The translations under genes were made by a program, and so were the position numbers. Below the pieces are notes generated by a model. It saw nothing but the letters and a program-made list of their open reading frames with translations, made no database searches and was not told the origin of the DNA. This document shows positions 28,338 through 36,825 of a DNA stretch of 64,000 nucleotides, in pieces; the stretch's first letter is position 1, and every line of letters begins with the position of its first letter. This DNA is from Streptomyces griseus (GTDB lineage Bacteria; Actinomycetota; Actinomycetes; Nanopelagicales; Nanopelagicaceae). The stretch is taken from the NCBI GenBank assembly GCA_945865365.1, contig CAMBDL010000002.1:96208-160207 (forward strand), written 5' to 3'.

Positions 28338-28724
28338 ATGCGAACCTATCTGGCCATCAGCCATAGTGCACTAGAGAGCTTTATCTCCGTTCTCAGTATG
28401 CAGGTAGGCACGCTCTTTGCTCCTACAAGTGATTTTCTTATTGACAATGATGACTGTGATTCAGAGGAGTTAGAGTATTTGCTATCAGTTGCAGCTGGCG
28501 AAAAAGCACTCGAGCTACGCCACTCCGATTCCGCACCCGGTTTAGTTCTAGCAATAGAGATTGATTACAATCAAATAGACCAAGAGAATGCCGACTCAGT
28601 CTCTCTAAATTCACCAGTTCGCTGGGATCAAGTGCAGTGTGCGCTCCTTGCATATGAAGACGAGGATGAATTAACCTGGTTTGCGACTCAAGAAATAGCC
28701 GATGAGTTAGCTGGTTGGAAGTAA
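28338..28724 (+). CDS. DUF6912 family small protein
   Basis: The protein has 128 residues, starting MRTYLAISHSALESFISVL, acidic, with an EELEYLLSVAAGEKALELR helix. It matches the actinobacterial DUF6912 pattern and position upstream of pdtaS. No membrane segment or catalytic motif is visible and the function is unknown. Gaps of 19 bp upstream and 2 bp downstream place it in the SAF-ATPase-DUF6912-pdtaS transcription unit. Confidence 0.75.
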   Translation: MRTYLAISHSALESFISVLSMQVGTLFAPTSDFLIDNDDCDSEELEYLLSVAAGEKALELRHSDSAPGLVLAIEIDYNQIDQENADSVSLNSPVRWDQVQCALLAYEDEDELTWFATQEIADELAGWK

Positions 28725-28726
28725 CG

Positions 28727-30196
28727 ATGCCACAGTTTGACATTCTTCTTAGTGGGCGTAGTTCTGTAACTATTGATCAAGCCCATCGGCTGCGTGAATT
28801 AGTCGCCGACTGGCAACTCTTATCAGACTTATCATTTGCCGATTTAATATTATGGGTTCCAATTAGAAGAGATATAAAACTTTGGCCTACTGGCCATGTA
28901 GCTGTCGCTCACATTCGTCCAACAACAGCAGCTACGGTTTTTGCACATGATGTCATTGGTAATGAAGTAAGTTGGGGGAGTCACCCAACTTTAGATGAGG
29001 CTTTATCAAGTGGTGAAATTGGTAGTAGTTCAGAGCCTGAAAAACTTGGCGAGATTATGGTCAAAGAAGAGACGATTCCAGTTCTATTTGATGGGCAGGT
29101 TATTGCAGTTATTTCTCGACACAGAAACGCTGAACTTATGCGTTCACCAAGCAGTCTTGAACTTAACTATCGAGAGATTGCAAAGAATTTATACCAAATG
29201 GTTTCTCAAGGTTCCTTTCCATACACAGGGGCAGGTTCAATCTTTGAACCGCTACCTCGCGTTGGTGATGGATTAATTCGTTTGGATGTAAATGGTGTTA
29301 TTTCATACGCTAGTCCTAATGCACGCTCGGCCTTTAGTCGTATGGGATGGAAGCAGGAGATTGAGAATAATAAGTTGGGAGACATTGCCGAAGCGGTGAT
29401 AAAGAGTTCTCCCGATGCGCACGAAGAGGGAATCCGTACACGTCTTAATGGCAGAGTTTTACGAAGGGTAGAGATCGATAATCAAGGTACAACTATTGAT
29501 TTGCTTATATTGCCATTACTGCACGGAGCTGATCGAGTCGGTGCCATTGTTTTATTACAGAATGTCACTGAACTACGTAGGCGAGATCGTGAACTAGTAA
29601 CTAAAGATGCAACCATTCGTGAGATTCATCATCGAGTCAAGAATAATTTACAGACCGTTTCAGCGCTACTCAGGTTGCAGGCTCGACGAATTGAAGATCC
29701 AGGTGCTGCTTCGGCACTTAATGAAGCGGTCCGTCGCATTGCATCGATTGCTTTAGTTCACGAAACACTATCGAGTAGTACTGAAAATACTGTGGCATTT
29801 GATGAAGTTTTAACGAGCCTAATCACTCATGCTCTGGAGTTGAGTCCTCGAATGGGAGAGTTAAGTATCGAGAGAAATGGCCAGCTCGGCTCGTTGGAGT
29901 CCCGACTAGCAACACCGTTATCTTTAGTCGTAACAGAGTTGATGCACAACGCCTTAGAACATGGATTAGCGCAACAAGGAACAAAATTGTTAATTGATGT
30001 GCAGCGCTATAGCAATGAGTGTGTAGTTAAGATTAATGACGATGGTATCGGCTTACCTGATGGATTCGATATAACTACGTCATCAAATTTGGGATTACAA
30101 ATTGTTAGAACGCTTACAGAAAATGAACTAAAAGGAAAACTAACTTTGATTTCTACGGATTCAGGAACAGTTGCAACGTTGCGCTTCCCGCTGTAA
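28727..30196 (+). CDS. pdtaS: PdtaS-type sensor histidine kinase
   Basis: The protein has 489 residues: an N-terminal GAF-like sensor (about 10-150), a PAS domain (about 175-285, GDGLIRLDVNGVISYASPNA), then the HisKA_2 phospho-His in EIHHRVKNNLQTVSALLRL and an HATPase with VVTELMHNALEHGL and INDDGIGLP. No membrane helix is present, so it is cytosolic, as is PdtaS. Its usual partner PdtaR is an ANTAR antiterminator, which is not in this window. It converges on whiB1, the same neighbour as in M. tuberculosis. Confidence 0.9.
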   Translation: MPQFDILLSGRSSVTIDQAHRLRELVADWQLLSDLSFADLILWVPIRRDIKLWPTGHVAVAHIRPTTAATVFAHDVIGNEVSWGSHPTLDEALSSGEIGSSSEPEKLGEIMVKEETIPVLFDGQVIAVISRHRNAELMRSPSSLELNYREIAKNLYQMVSQGSFPYTGAGSIFEPLPRVGDGLIRLDVNGVISYASPNARSAFSRMGWKQEIENNKLGDIAEAVIKSSPDAHEEGIRTRLNGRVLRRVEIDNQGTTIDLLILPLLHGADRVGAIVLLQNVTELRRRDRELVTKDATIREIHHRVKNNLQTVSALLRLQARRIEDPGAASALNEAVRRIASIALVHETLSSSTENTVAFDEVLTSLITHALELSPRMGELSIERNGQLGSLESRLATPLSLVVTELMHNALEHGLAQQGTKLLIDVQRYSNECVVKINDDGIGLPDGFDITTSSNLGLQIVRTLTENELKGKLTLISTDSGTVATLRFPL

Positions 30197-30201
30197 GTAA
30201 A

Positions 30202-30471
30202 TTAGAAAGAGTTTTGCTGCTCCATCAAACGTGCACGGTTACGAGCTGCGCGACGCTTAAGCGCACGGCGCTCATCTTCTGAGAGTCCGCCCCAGACTCC
30301 TGCATCTTGACCACTCTCAAGTGCCCATGCAAGACATGGCTCCTTTACGATGCAGCGCTGACAGACTTTTTTAGCTTCTTCGATCTGGGTCAGGGCAGGA
30401 CCAGTATTTCCAACTGGAAAGAAGAGCTCAGGATCTTCATCGCGGCAGGCCGATTGATGTCGCCAATCCAT
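30202..30471 (-). CDS. whiB1: WhiB1-type Fe-S transcription factor
   Basis: This 89-residue protein has the WhiB1 start MDWRHQSACRDEDPELFFPV, cluster cysteines C9, C37, C40 and C46, GVWGG and a basic ERRALKRRAARNRAR tail. WhiB1 is an essential NO-sensitive [4Fe-4S] partner of the primary sigma factor. ATG 30471 is chosen over ATG 30477 because the nearest AGGAGG is only 1 nt from the latter but 7 nt from the former. Confidence 0.93.
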   Translation of the reverse strand: MDWRHQSACRDEDPELFFPVGNTGPALTQIEEAKKVCQRCIVKEPCLAWALESGQDAGVWGGLSEDERRALKRRAARNRARLMEQQNSF

Positions 30472-30477
30472 GTGCAT

Positions 30478-30495
30478 GCCTCCTTTAGCCTCCTT
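30478..30495 (-). promoter_or_regulatory. Tandem duplicated Shine-Dalgarno before whiB1
   Basis: On the minus strand AAGGAGGC occurs twice, 10 nt apart (complement of 30478-30485 and 30488-30495). The proximal copy is at ideal spacing for ATG 30471. The distal copy could act as a standby ribosome site. Most genes here have no strong site at all. Confidence 0.6.
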
Positions 30496-30638
30496 CAGGG
30501 GGAGACTGATTATGACTCAACAGCGTTGTTACTGCGCTTTCAAATGATGCGCAAGGTACCTATTCTCTCCTCTTACGCTTGGATTAACAAGGATGAACGT
30601 GAAGAGATTTCGAGAATTACAGTGATTTAAATCGCGCG

Positions 30639-30710
30639 TGCCCCCGACAGGATTCGAACCTGTGCACCCGCCTTCGGAGGGCAGTGCTCTATCCCCTGAG
30701 CTACGGGGGC
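30639..30710 (-). tRNA. tRNA-Arg (CCG)
   Basis: A complete cloverleaf can be drawn on the minus strand. The acceptor GCCCCCG pairs with CGGGGGC. The anticodon stem CTGCC/GGCGG encloses the loop CTCCGAA, giving anticodon CCG, which reads CGG. The T-arm is ACAGG-TTCGAAT-CCTGT. The discriminator is A. CCA is not encoded, since the next bases are CGC. Confidence 0.95.
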
Positions 30711-30777
30711 TCAAAAGGTATGGATATAAGGCTATCAGCGGGTGCAGATATGTCGTGACAATGAAAGAATCGCGCCT

Positions 30778-31305
30778 ATGAGTTCAATAATGTACTGCGC
30801 TAGCGGATGTTTCTGGGGTGCAGAGCGACGGTTCTGGCAGATGCCTGGAGTGCTCGAAACAAGTGTTGGTTACATGGGTGGTACAACTGTGACCCCAACG
30901 TATGAGCAGGTGTGCACTGGAACTACAGGTCATGCCGAAGTTGTAAAAATAGTTTTTGATGCCAGCAAAGTTAGCTATCAAAACTTACTCGAAGAGTTTT
31001 GGACGATGCATGATCCAACGTCGTTGAATCGTCAAGGTGGAGATATTGGCACCCAGTATCGCAGTGCGCTTTTTACTACGACAGCTGAACAGTATGTAAC
31101 GGCCGTGCAGTCACGAAATATCTATCAAAGTGCTTTAACTACTGAAGGCTTAGACGAAATAGCTACAGAGATTCTTGAGGCAGAAGGCTTTGAGTATTAC
31201 TTTGCCGAGGATTATCACCAAAAGTATTTACAGAAGAATCCACAGGGTTATGACTGTCATTCAAGTACCGGAATCGCTTATCCCATTCCGGGAGTACATG
31301 CATGA
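30778..31305 (+). CDS. msrA: Peptide methionine-S-sulfoxide reductase MsrA
   Basis: This 175-residue protein has the catalytic motif GCFWGAERRFW (Cys 11) near the N-terminus and the family blocks TSVGYMGG and GHAEVVKIVFD. It reduces the S-epimer of methionine sulfoxide. ATG 30778 is preferred; an in-frame ATG at 30742 adds an unconserved stretch. The stop overlaps msrB (ATGA), so both epimers are repaired from one operon. Confidence 0.96.
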   Translation: MSSIMYCASGCFWGAERRFWQMPGVLETSVGYMGGTTVTPTYEQVCTGTTGHAEVVKIVFDASKVSYQNLLEEFWTMHDPTSLNRQGGDIGTQYRSALFTTTAEQYVTAVQSRNIYQSALTTEGLDEIATEILEAEGFEYYFAEDYHQKYLQKNPQGYDCHSSTGIAYPIPGVHA

Positions 31306-31715
31306 GTGAGAGAGAGTATCCGGTACAGATAAACGAAGAAGAATTAAAAGCAGCAGTTGATGCGCTCTCATATGACGTATTACGAAACGCAGCAACCGAG
31401 CGACCATTTACTGGTGAATACACCGATACCGACAAAGTCGGAGTTTATAAGTGCAAAGCATGTTCATCTGTACTTTTCAAAAGCCAAACAAAGTTTCACT
31501 CTGGATGCGGTTGGCCCTCTTTTTATGCACCAACCAGCGATGATGCTGTTGAATTAATTGAAGATCGTTCGCTATTTCCGCGTGTTCGAACTGAAGTTAG
31601 ATGTGCCGCTTGCGGATCTCATTTAGGACATGTCTTTAAGGGTGAAGGCTATGACGTTCCAACCGATGAGCGTTGGTGCATTAACTCAGTGTCAATGATT
31701 TTGGAAGATATTTAA
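31302..31715 (+). CDS. msrB: Peptide methionine-R-sulfoxide reductase MsrB
   Basis: This 137-residue protein has two zinc CxxC pairs (CKAC, CAAC), FHSGCGWPSF, HLGHVF and the catalytic Cys in RWCINSVSM. It reduces the R-epimer of methionine sulfoxide with thioredoxin. It is translationally coupled to msrA. The 3' end overlaps the convergent glycosylase gene by 4 bp. Confidence 0.96.
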   Translation: MSEREYPVQINEEELKAAVDALSYDVLRNAATERPFTGEYTDTDKVGVYKCKACSSVLFKSQTKFHSGCGWPSFYAPTSDDAVELIEDRSLFPRVRTEVRCAACGSHLGHVFKGEGYDVPTDERWCINSVSMILEDI

Positions 31716-32356
31716 TAATCTAAACCGCGTGATTCATGAACTGCCTGATAGCAGTACCAGGCTGCAACGCTTCTGTATGGGTGCAGCTTGTCGCCAAGAA
31801 CATCTAATTTCTTAGGTGAAGTCTCCTCTTTATTCTTATGTATGAGATCCCACCCCCTGCGTACGGCTAAATCACCAGTTGGCCAGACATCCAGACGACC
31901 AAGTTGAAACATCATAAACATTTCAACTGTCCAGCGACCGATTCCCCATAAAGAGGTCAGAGCATCGAAAATCTCTTGATCATCCTTAATCTCATCGATG
32001 CGCTCGATAGGAATAGATTTATCAATCACCGCACCGGCTAAGCCTTTAATAGTGCGAGTTTTAGCCCCAGAGACACCAATTTCTCGTAGTGCAATATCAT
32101 CTAATTTAATAAGCTTTCGTTCAGTTATGTGCCCTTTACATAAAACAACTAAGCGAGCATGAATAGTTTCGGCAGCTTTAGTTGCAAGCTGCTGAGAAAT
32201 TACTGAACTTACGAGAGATTCAAAATTACTCTCACTTTTTTCGAAGCGTCCGATTGTGCACAGAGGTCGTCTATCGATGAGTGGTGCAAACTTTTTATCT
32301 AGAACTGCGACTTCAGCGACTACGCGTCGCATTGTGTGGGTTGAGTTAACTGCCAT
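31712..32356 (-). CDS. DNA-3-methyladenine glycosylase II (AlkA-like, HhH-GPD)
   Basis: This 214-residue HhH-GPD glycosylase has the helix-hairpin-helix LTSLWGIGRWTVEMFMMF and the catalytic Asp in WPTGDLAVRRG. It excises alkylated purines. There is no Ada-type AraC or methyltransferase domain, so it is the short stand-alone form. It is followed upstream by a DUF4389 gene with a 3-bp gap, so they probably share a transcript. Confidence 0.88.
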   Translation of the reverse strand: MAVNSTHTMRRVVAEVAVLDKKFAPLIDRRPLCTIGRFEKSESNFESLVSSVISQQLATKAAETIHARLVVLCKGHITERKLIKLDDIALREIGVSGAKTRTIKGLAGAVIDKSIPIERIDEIKDDQEIFDALTSLWGIGRWTVEMFMMFQLGRLDVWPTGDLAVRRGWDLIHKNKEETSPKKLDVLGDKLHPYRSVAAWYCYQAVHESRGLDY

Positions 32357-32359
32357 AAC

Positions 32360-32950
32360 TTATAGCGAGAAAGTTGGATACTCATCTGTGACAAGAACCA
32401 AGGCGTAACCAACTACTCGGTTCCAATAGGCAATAGTACCAACCACGCCTTCAGCACAGCGCTCTGGATAGTTGCCAGTAAATAAAATGCAGAACCAAGC
32501 GAAAAGAGTAAGTATGGCTGCATAAATAATGTAGAAAACTCCAACTAGATACAGTGGAATTGCAAGGGCCCATTTAATCAATGGCAACCAGCGGTTCAAC
32601 GTTTTAGCATCTACTACTGGAAAAGTGACACTGACAAGATCATTTTCTTCAATTGAAGGATATTCATCGGTGAGCAGTAACAAATAAGCATCAACTCGGG
32701 TCTGCAAAGAAAGCAGTGCTTCATTAAAGCTTAAGAGATACGTTGGATAAATCTGTCGAACCACAATTGCCAGAGCGACGGGCAGAACAAAGAAACCAAC
32801 TGCATAGCTATCTGTGTTACTGAAATCTGATGGTGCAAAAGAGGCTAGAAATACGAGCATGGGTACGACCAGGATGATGCGAAAAAATGCAGTAGTCCGG
32901 TTTCGCTCAGTCAGGCTGACATCGATCTGGGTCTCAATCTGTTGGCTCAT
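32360..32950 (-). CDS. DUF4389 domain membrane protein
   Basis: This 196-residue protein has an RNRTTAFFRIILVVPMLVFL start and a C-terminal VFYIIYAAILTLFAWFCILF, FTGNYPERC and YALVLVTDEYPTF, typical of DUF4389. It has about four membrane helices; the motif TDEYPxxxx occurs twice (residues about 92-96 and near the C-terminus), suggesting an internal duplication. Function is unknown. ATG 32950 is preferred to the in-frame TTG 32959. Confidence 0.8.
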   Translation of the reverse strand: MSQQIETQIDVSLTERNRTTAFFRIILVVPMLVFLASFAPSDFSNTDSYAVGFFVLPVALAIVVRQIYPTYLLSFNEALLSLQTRVDAYLLLLTDEYPSIEENDLVSVTFPVVDAKTLNRWLPLIKWALAIPLYLVGVFYIIYAAILTLFAWFCILFTGNYPERCAEGVVGTIAYWNRVVGYALVLVTDEYPTFSL

Positions 32951-33011
32951 ACCTGCCAACTTACCTGTTTTTGCGCTAGCTACTGTCTTTTTTACTCTAA
33001 ATGCTCTATTT

Positions 33012-33055
33012 TTACACCTCTTGCAGGTTTTTGCAGGTTTTTGCAGATTTTTACA
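33012..33055 (+). repeat. Five TTRCA half-sites at ~10-bp spacing upstream of lacI
   Basis: ttaca (33012), ttgca (33021), ttgca (33031), ttgca (33041) and ttaca (33051) recur at 9, 10, 10 and 10 bp. The middle copies lie in a ttgcaggttt tandem repeat. The spacing of one helical turn places all sites on the same DNA face. They lie 16-60 bp before the LacI-family start codon and could be an autoregulatory operator array. Confidence 0.5.
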
Positions 33056-33070
33056 AGCTCAGGAGTGGAA

Positions 33071-34090
33071 ATGGCTGGAATAAAAGAAGTTGCAGAAGAG
33101 GCAGGTGTGTCAACTGCAACAGTCTCGCGAGCTCTGCGTGGTCTTCAGCACGTCAATGATGCAACGCGGGCCAAGATCATTGCTGCAGCTGAGAAATTGG
33201 ACTACCCATTAACCCCAGTACGAGGCAACGCAGCTCAAGGGCGGACAAACAGTGTTGGAGTAGTCGCCCCATATATCTCTCGATGGTATTTCTCTCAAGT
33301 TATCAACGGTGCTGAACAAGCTCTTCGAGAGGCGGGCCTTGATTTACTTCTGTATAACTTTAGCGCTATGAAGGGCCGTGAACGCTTATTTCAACATCAA
33401 CTCCTTAAAGGCCGTGTAGATGCGTTAATTGTGATTTCGTTGCCACCGACTGAAGAAGAGTTTGATTCAATGCTCAGCCTTGGAATTCCAATTGCACTCG
33501 TTGGTATGGAACATCCAGAGTGCGCAAGCATTAAAATTGACGACGTTGGGGGTGCTCGTACGGCAACTCAACATCTTGTAAATCAGGGGCATAAAAAGAT
33601 TGGCTTAATGTCGGGTCATCCCGATGACCCATTTAATTTTAGTGTTCCACAAGATCGGCGTAAGGGTTTCATGTCAGTCTTGGCTGAAAATGGGCTTGAA
33701 TGGCTGCCATCGCGCGAAGTTCATGGAGACTTTACAATGAACACAGCATCACGAGCGATGGATGATTTATTAGCTAGACCAAATAGGCCCACTGCAATTT
33801 TTTGCGAGTCCGATGAAATGGCTATGGGTGCAATGCAGGCACTGCGTCGACATGGACTAAAAACTCCGGATGATATTTCAATTGTAGGTTTTGATGGTCA
33901 CGAAATGGCCGAGTTTTCTGAGTTAACAACGATAGAGCAGCCGGTACAGTTAATGGGCGAGATGGCGGCCTGGTCGATTATGGAACGCCTGAGAAAACCA
34001 AATGTTGTTGCTCCATCACTCGTTCTGCCAACGACACTTGTAGTAAGAAGCACAACACGGCGTCTTACCTCAGCCGAGCAGGGGCTCTAA
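33071..34090 (+). CDS. LacI-family transcriptional regulator
   Basis: This 339-residue protein has the LacI DNA-binding head (residues 3-50, IKEVAEEAGVSTATVSRALR, hinge absent from canonical KRxA form) and a periplasmic-binding-protein-like ligand domain (SVGVVAPYISRWYFSQVING, IAIVGFDGHEMAEF-like end). AGGAG (33061-33065) is 5 nt before ATG 33071; an open frame upstream to 32942 runs through the repeat array and is not credible. It is followed after 38 bp by a C-S lyase gene, although LacI members usually sense sugars. Confidence 0.9.
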   Translation: MAGIKEVAEEAGVSTATVSRALRGLQHVNDATRAKIIAAAEKLDYPLTPVRGNAAQGRTNSVGVVAPYISRWYFSQVINGAEQALREAGLDLLLYNFSAMKGRERLFQHQLLKGRVDALIVISLPPTEEEFDSMLSLGIPIALVGMEHPECASIKIDDVGGARTATQHLVNQGHKKIGLMSGHPDDPFNFSVPQDRRKGFMSVLAENGLEWLPSREVHGDFTMNTASRAMDDLLARPNRPTAIFCESDEMAMGAMQALRRHGLKTPDDISIVGFDGHEMAEFSELTTIEQPVQLMGEMAAWSIMERLRKPNVVAPSLVLPTTLVVRSTTRRLTSAEQGL

Positions 34091-34128
34091 AACAGCAAAA
34101 TGGCTCAAGGCAGGGTAATCTCTCCGCC

Positions 34129-35298
34129 ATGACTGACACCAACGTAGCCGCACCAGATCTAGCACAACTGCTGACTCACCGATCTGAAAAGTGGCGTAGC
34201 TTCGATAGAGATGTTCTGCCACTGCCGGTTGCGGAAATGGATTTCCCTGTCGCTGAGCCAATTAAAAAGACGCTCCTTGAAATGGTGTCGCACTCAGATT
34301 TAGGTTATTTAGGCGCAGCACCTGAGCTCCCTGCAGGCTTTGCGCAGTTTGCATCACAGCGCTGGGGTTGGGACGTTGACACTTCTCAAGTTCGAGTTGC
34401 CGCAGATGTTGGGGTAGCCGTTGTAGAAGTTTTACGTGTTTTCACTAAGCCAGGCGATACTATTTTAATAAATTCACCGGTTTATCAAAATTTCTATAAC
34501 TGGATAAATGAAACACATCTGACGGTTGTAGATGTTGCTTTTACTCGCACTGGCGAACAGAGTGATACACAGAATCCTTGGGAACTCGATTGGGATGCGG
34601 TCGAAAAAGCATATGCATCGGGCCTAAAAGTTCACTTAATGTGTTCACCGCACAATCCCCTAGGCAGAATGTATTCAAAAGCTGAACTGACTCGTATTGC
34701 AGAGATGGCTAAGAAGTATGGTGTCTTGGTCATTAGCGATGAAATACATGCACCACTGACTTTCAAAGAGAATACTTTTATTCCATTTTTATCGCTGAAT
34801 GAAACTGCGCGCGAAGTTGGCCTGACAGTGACTGCGGCCTCAAAGGGATGGAACATCGCTGGTCTTAAGTGCGCAATTATTGTTTCGCAAAACGTTGCAA
34901 TTAATGAAATTTTAAAGCAAATGCCAAGAGCCCTTCATTTTAGAGCATCAATTTTGGGAGCATTCGCCTCTGCGTCGGCTTTTGCAGAGGGAGGCATCTG
35001 GTTAGATTCAGTATTAAAGCAGCTAGATCACAACCGTTTTTTGATTAAAGAGCTTTTGGCTTCAAAGTTACCGACGGTGCGATATCACATTCCACATAAC
35101 AGTTATTTAGCGTGGCTAGATCTGGAATCACTCAACCTCGGTGAAGATCCTTCGGCAGTATTGTTAGAGAAAGGGAGAGTAGCTTTGAACCCTGGACACA
35201 CATATGGCGCACAGTGTCATCAGTATGTTCGATTCAATTTTGCTACTAGCCCAGTAATTATTTCTGAGGCAATTGATCGGATTGTCCGGACTCTCTAA
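34129..35298 (+). CDS. PatB/MalY-type aminotransferase (cystathionine beta-lyase)
   Basis: This 389-residue fold-type I PLP enzyme has the C-S lyase start (SEKWRSFDRDVLPLPVAEMD), HNPLGRMYSKAEL, VISDEIHAPL and the PLP lysine in TAASKGWNIAGLKCAI. PatB/MalY enzymes cleave cystathionine and other S-alkyl cysteines to thiol, pyruvate and ammonia. It overlaps the next gene by TAATG. With the CGS-like gene two steps on, it could form a transsulfuration route. Confidence 0.87.
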   Translation: MTDTNVAAPDLAQLLTHRSEKWRSFDRDVLPLPVAEMDFPVAEPIKKTLLEMVSHSDLGYLGAAPELPAGFAQFASQRWGWDVDTSQVRVAADVGVAVVEVLRVFTKPGDTILINSPVYQNFYNWINETHLTVVDVAFTRTGEQSDTQNPWELDWDAVEKAYASGLKVHLMCSPHNPLGRMYSKAELTRIAEMAKKYGVLVISDEIHAPLTFKENTFIPFLSLNETAREVGLTVTAASKGWNIAGLKCAIIVSQNVAINEILKQMPRALHFRASILGAFASASAFAEGGIWLDSVLKQLDHNRFLIKELLASKLPTVRYHIPHNSYLAWLDLESLNLGEDPSAVLLEKGRVALNPGHTYGAQCHQYVRFNFATSPVIISEAIDRIVRTL

Positions 35299-36821
35299 TG
35301 AATGAGCCAGATTGCGATGTCGTCATAGTTGGCGGCGGACATAATGGCTTAGTTGCTGCAGCCTATTTGGCCAGAGCCGGCAAAAGCGTTCGTATCCTTG
35401 AAGCAAACAGTGAAATCGGTGGCGCAACAACAAGTGTTCGCGCTTTTCCAGATTTTGACGCTCATTTATCTCGTTATTCATATTTAGTATCGCTTTTGCC
35501 CGATGCAATCATTAAAGACCTAGGGCTAGATTTTGAGTGCATCTCAAGAGAGGTTTCAAGTTACACGCCTTATAGACGCAATGGAGTCGAAGATGGATTA
35601 TTAATTTCACGTCAATGGGATACAGCAACTGAGGAGTCTTTTAGAAAATTAGATCCCAGTGGCCATGAGGCAGCGTCCTGGCAAGAGTTTTATGGATTAA
35701 TTGCGGAGTTTGCTCAACGAATCGCACCAACTCTTTTACAACCTCTCATGACGCGTAGCGAGTTAAGGGAAATAGTCGGACTCCCAGAGACATGGGAGTT
35801 CATGATTGAAAAACCAATAGGTGAGGTGATTCAAAGATATTTTAATGATGACCTTGTTCAAGGAGTAGTACTCACCGATGCCCTCATTGGCACTTTTGCA
35901 TCGGCCTTTGATTTACAGGCGAACATATGTTTCTTATATCACTTGATGGGAAATGGTACCGGGGAGTGGAAAGTTCCTAAAGGTGGAATGGGAAAGCTAG
36001 TCAGTGAACTGGAGCGAGTAGTACGCGCAGCTGGCGTATCTATTGAACTAAATAGTCGAGTTATAAGTATTAGTAGTAATGCTTCAGGAGCTCAAGTTAA
36101 AACTTCTGCGGGTAATCAGATTAATGCTCAGTATGTACTTTCTAATGTTGCTCCTCAAACATTAGCAAAACTGCGAGGATTACCTGAACCTAAATCTCGT
36201 GAGGGATCTCAGATGAAGATTAATATTTTGCTCAAGCAGCTACCTGTTCTTAAATCTGGAATCGATCCACATATAGCATTTGCTGGAACTTTTCATGCAA
36301 ATGAAAGCTTTTCACAGTTTGAGAGTCTTTTTACATCGGCAAAAAAGGGTGAAATGCCACAAGTAATGCCGCTAGAAATGTACTGCCACACGCTTACGGA
36401 TCCTTCAATATTGAGCCAAGAGCTCCAAGATCAGGGTTTTCAGACTTTAACGCTTTTTGGTCTCCACACTCCAGCGAGTTTGTTTGATAGTGACAATGAT
36501 GCAGCTCGTGAAGCCGGGCTCCAATCAGCGTTAACTTCGCTTAACGAATATTTAGCCGAACCAATTCAAGGCTTGATTGCAGGCATTGAAGTAAAAACCC
36601 CATTGGATATTGAAGCCGCGATTGGCCTGCCACGAGGCAATATCTTCCATCGCGACTTGCATTTTCCTTTTAGAGAAGATGGAACCGAGCCTTCGTGGGG
36701 GGTTGAGACCGATGATCCTCGAATTTTCATATGTGGAGCTGGAGCTATACGAGGCGGTGGAGTCAGTGGAATTCCAGGTCATAACGCTGCGATGGCATTG
36801 CTAGCAAAACAATTAGACTAA
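35298..36821 (+). CDS. FAD-dependent oxidoreductase (PYROXD2/CrtI-like)
   Basis: This 507-residue protein has the N-terminal dinucleotide fold VVIVGGGHNGLVAAAYLARA, NSEIGGATTS and the C-terminal FAD-contact FICGAGAIRGGGVSGIPGHN. These place it with phytoene-desaturase-like oxidoreductases, closest to the PYROXD2 branch (no carotenoid genes nearby). The substrate is unknown. It is coupled to the C-S lyase upstream, and the CGS-like gene follows after 4 bp, so all three act on related compounds. Confidence 0.85.
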   Translation: MNEPDCDVVIVGGGHNGLVAAAYLARAGKSVRILEANSEIGGATTSVRAFPDFDAHLSRYSYLVSLLPDAIIKDLGLDFECISREVSSYTPYRRNGVEDGLLISRQWDTATEESFRKLDPSGHEAASWQEFYGLIAEFAQRIAPTLLQPLMTRSELREIVGLPETWEFMIEKPIGEVIQRYFNDDLVQGVVLTDALIGTFASAFDLQANICFLYHLMGNGTGEWKVPKGGMGKLVSELERVVRAAGVSIELNSRVISISSNASGAQVKTSAGNQINAQYVLSNVAPQTLAKLRGLPEPKSREGSQMKINILLKQLPVLKSGIDPHIAFAGTFHANESFSQFESLFTSAKKGEMPQVMPLEMYCHTLTDPSILSQELQDQGFQTLTLFGLHTPASLFDSDNDAAREAGLQSALTSLNEYLAEPIQGLIAGIEVKTPLDIEAAIGLPRGNIFHRDLHFPFREDGTEPSWGVETDDPRIFICGAGAIRGGGVSGIPGHNAAMALLAKQLD

Positions 36822-36825
36822 GTCC

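Noticed and set aside
30529..30714. A 61-residue minus-strand reading frame through the tRNA-Arg gene
   Set aside because: Its sequence (SSGDRALPSEGGCTGSNPVG) is the familiar artefact of translating a tRNA; the cloverleaf explains the DNA.
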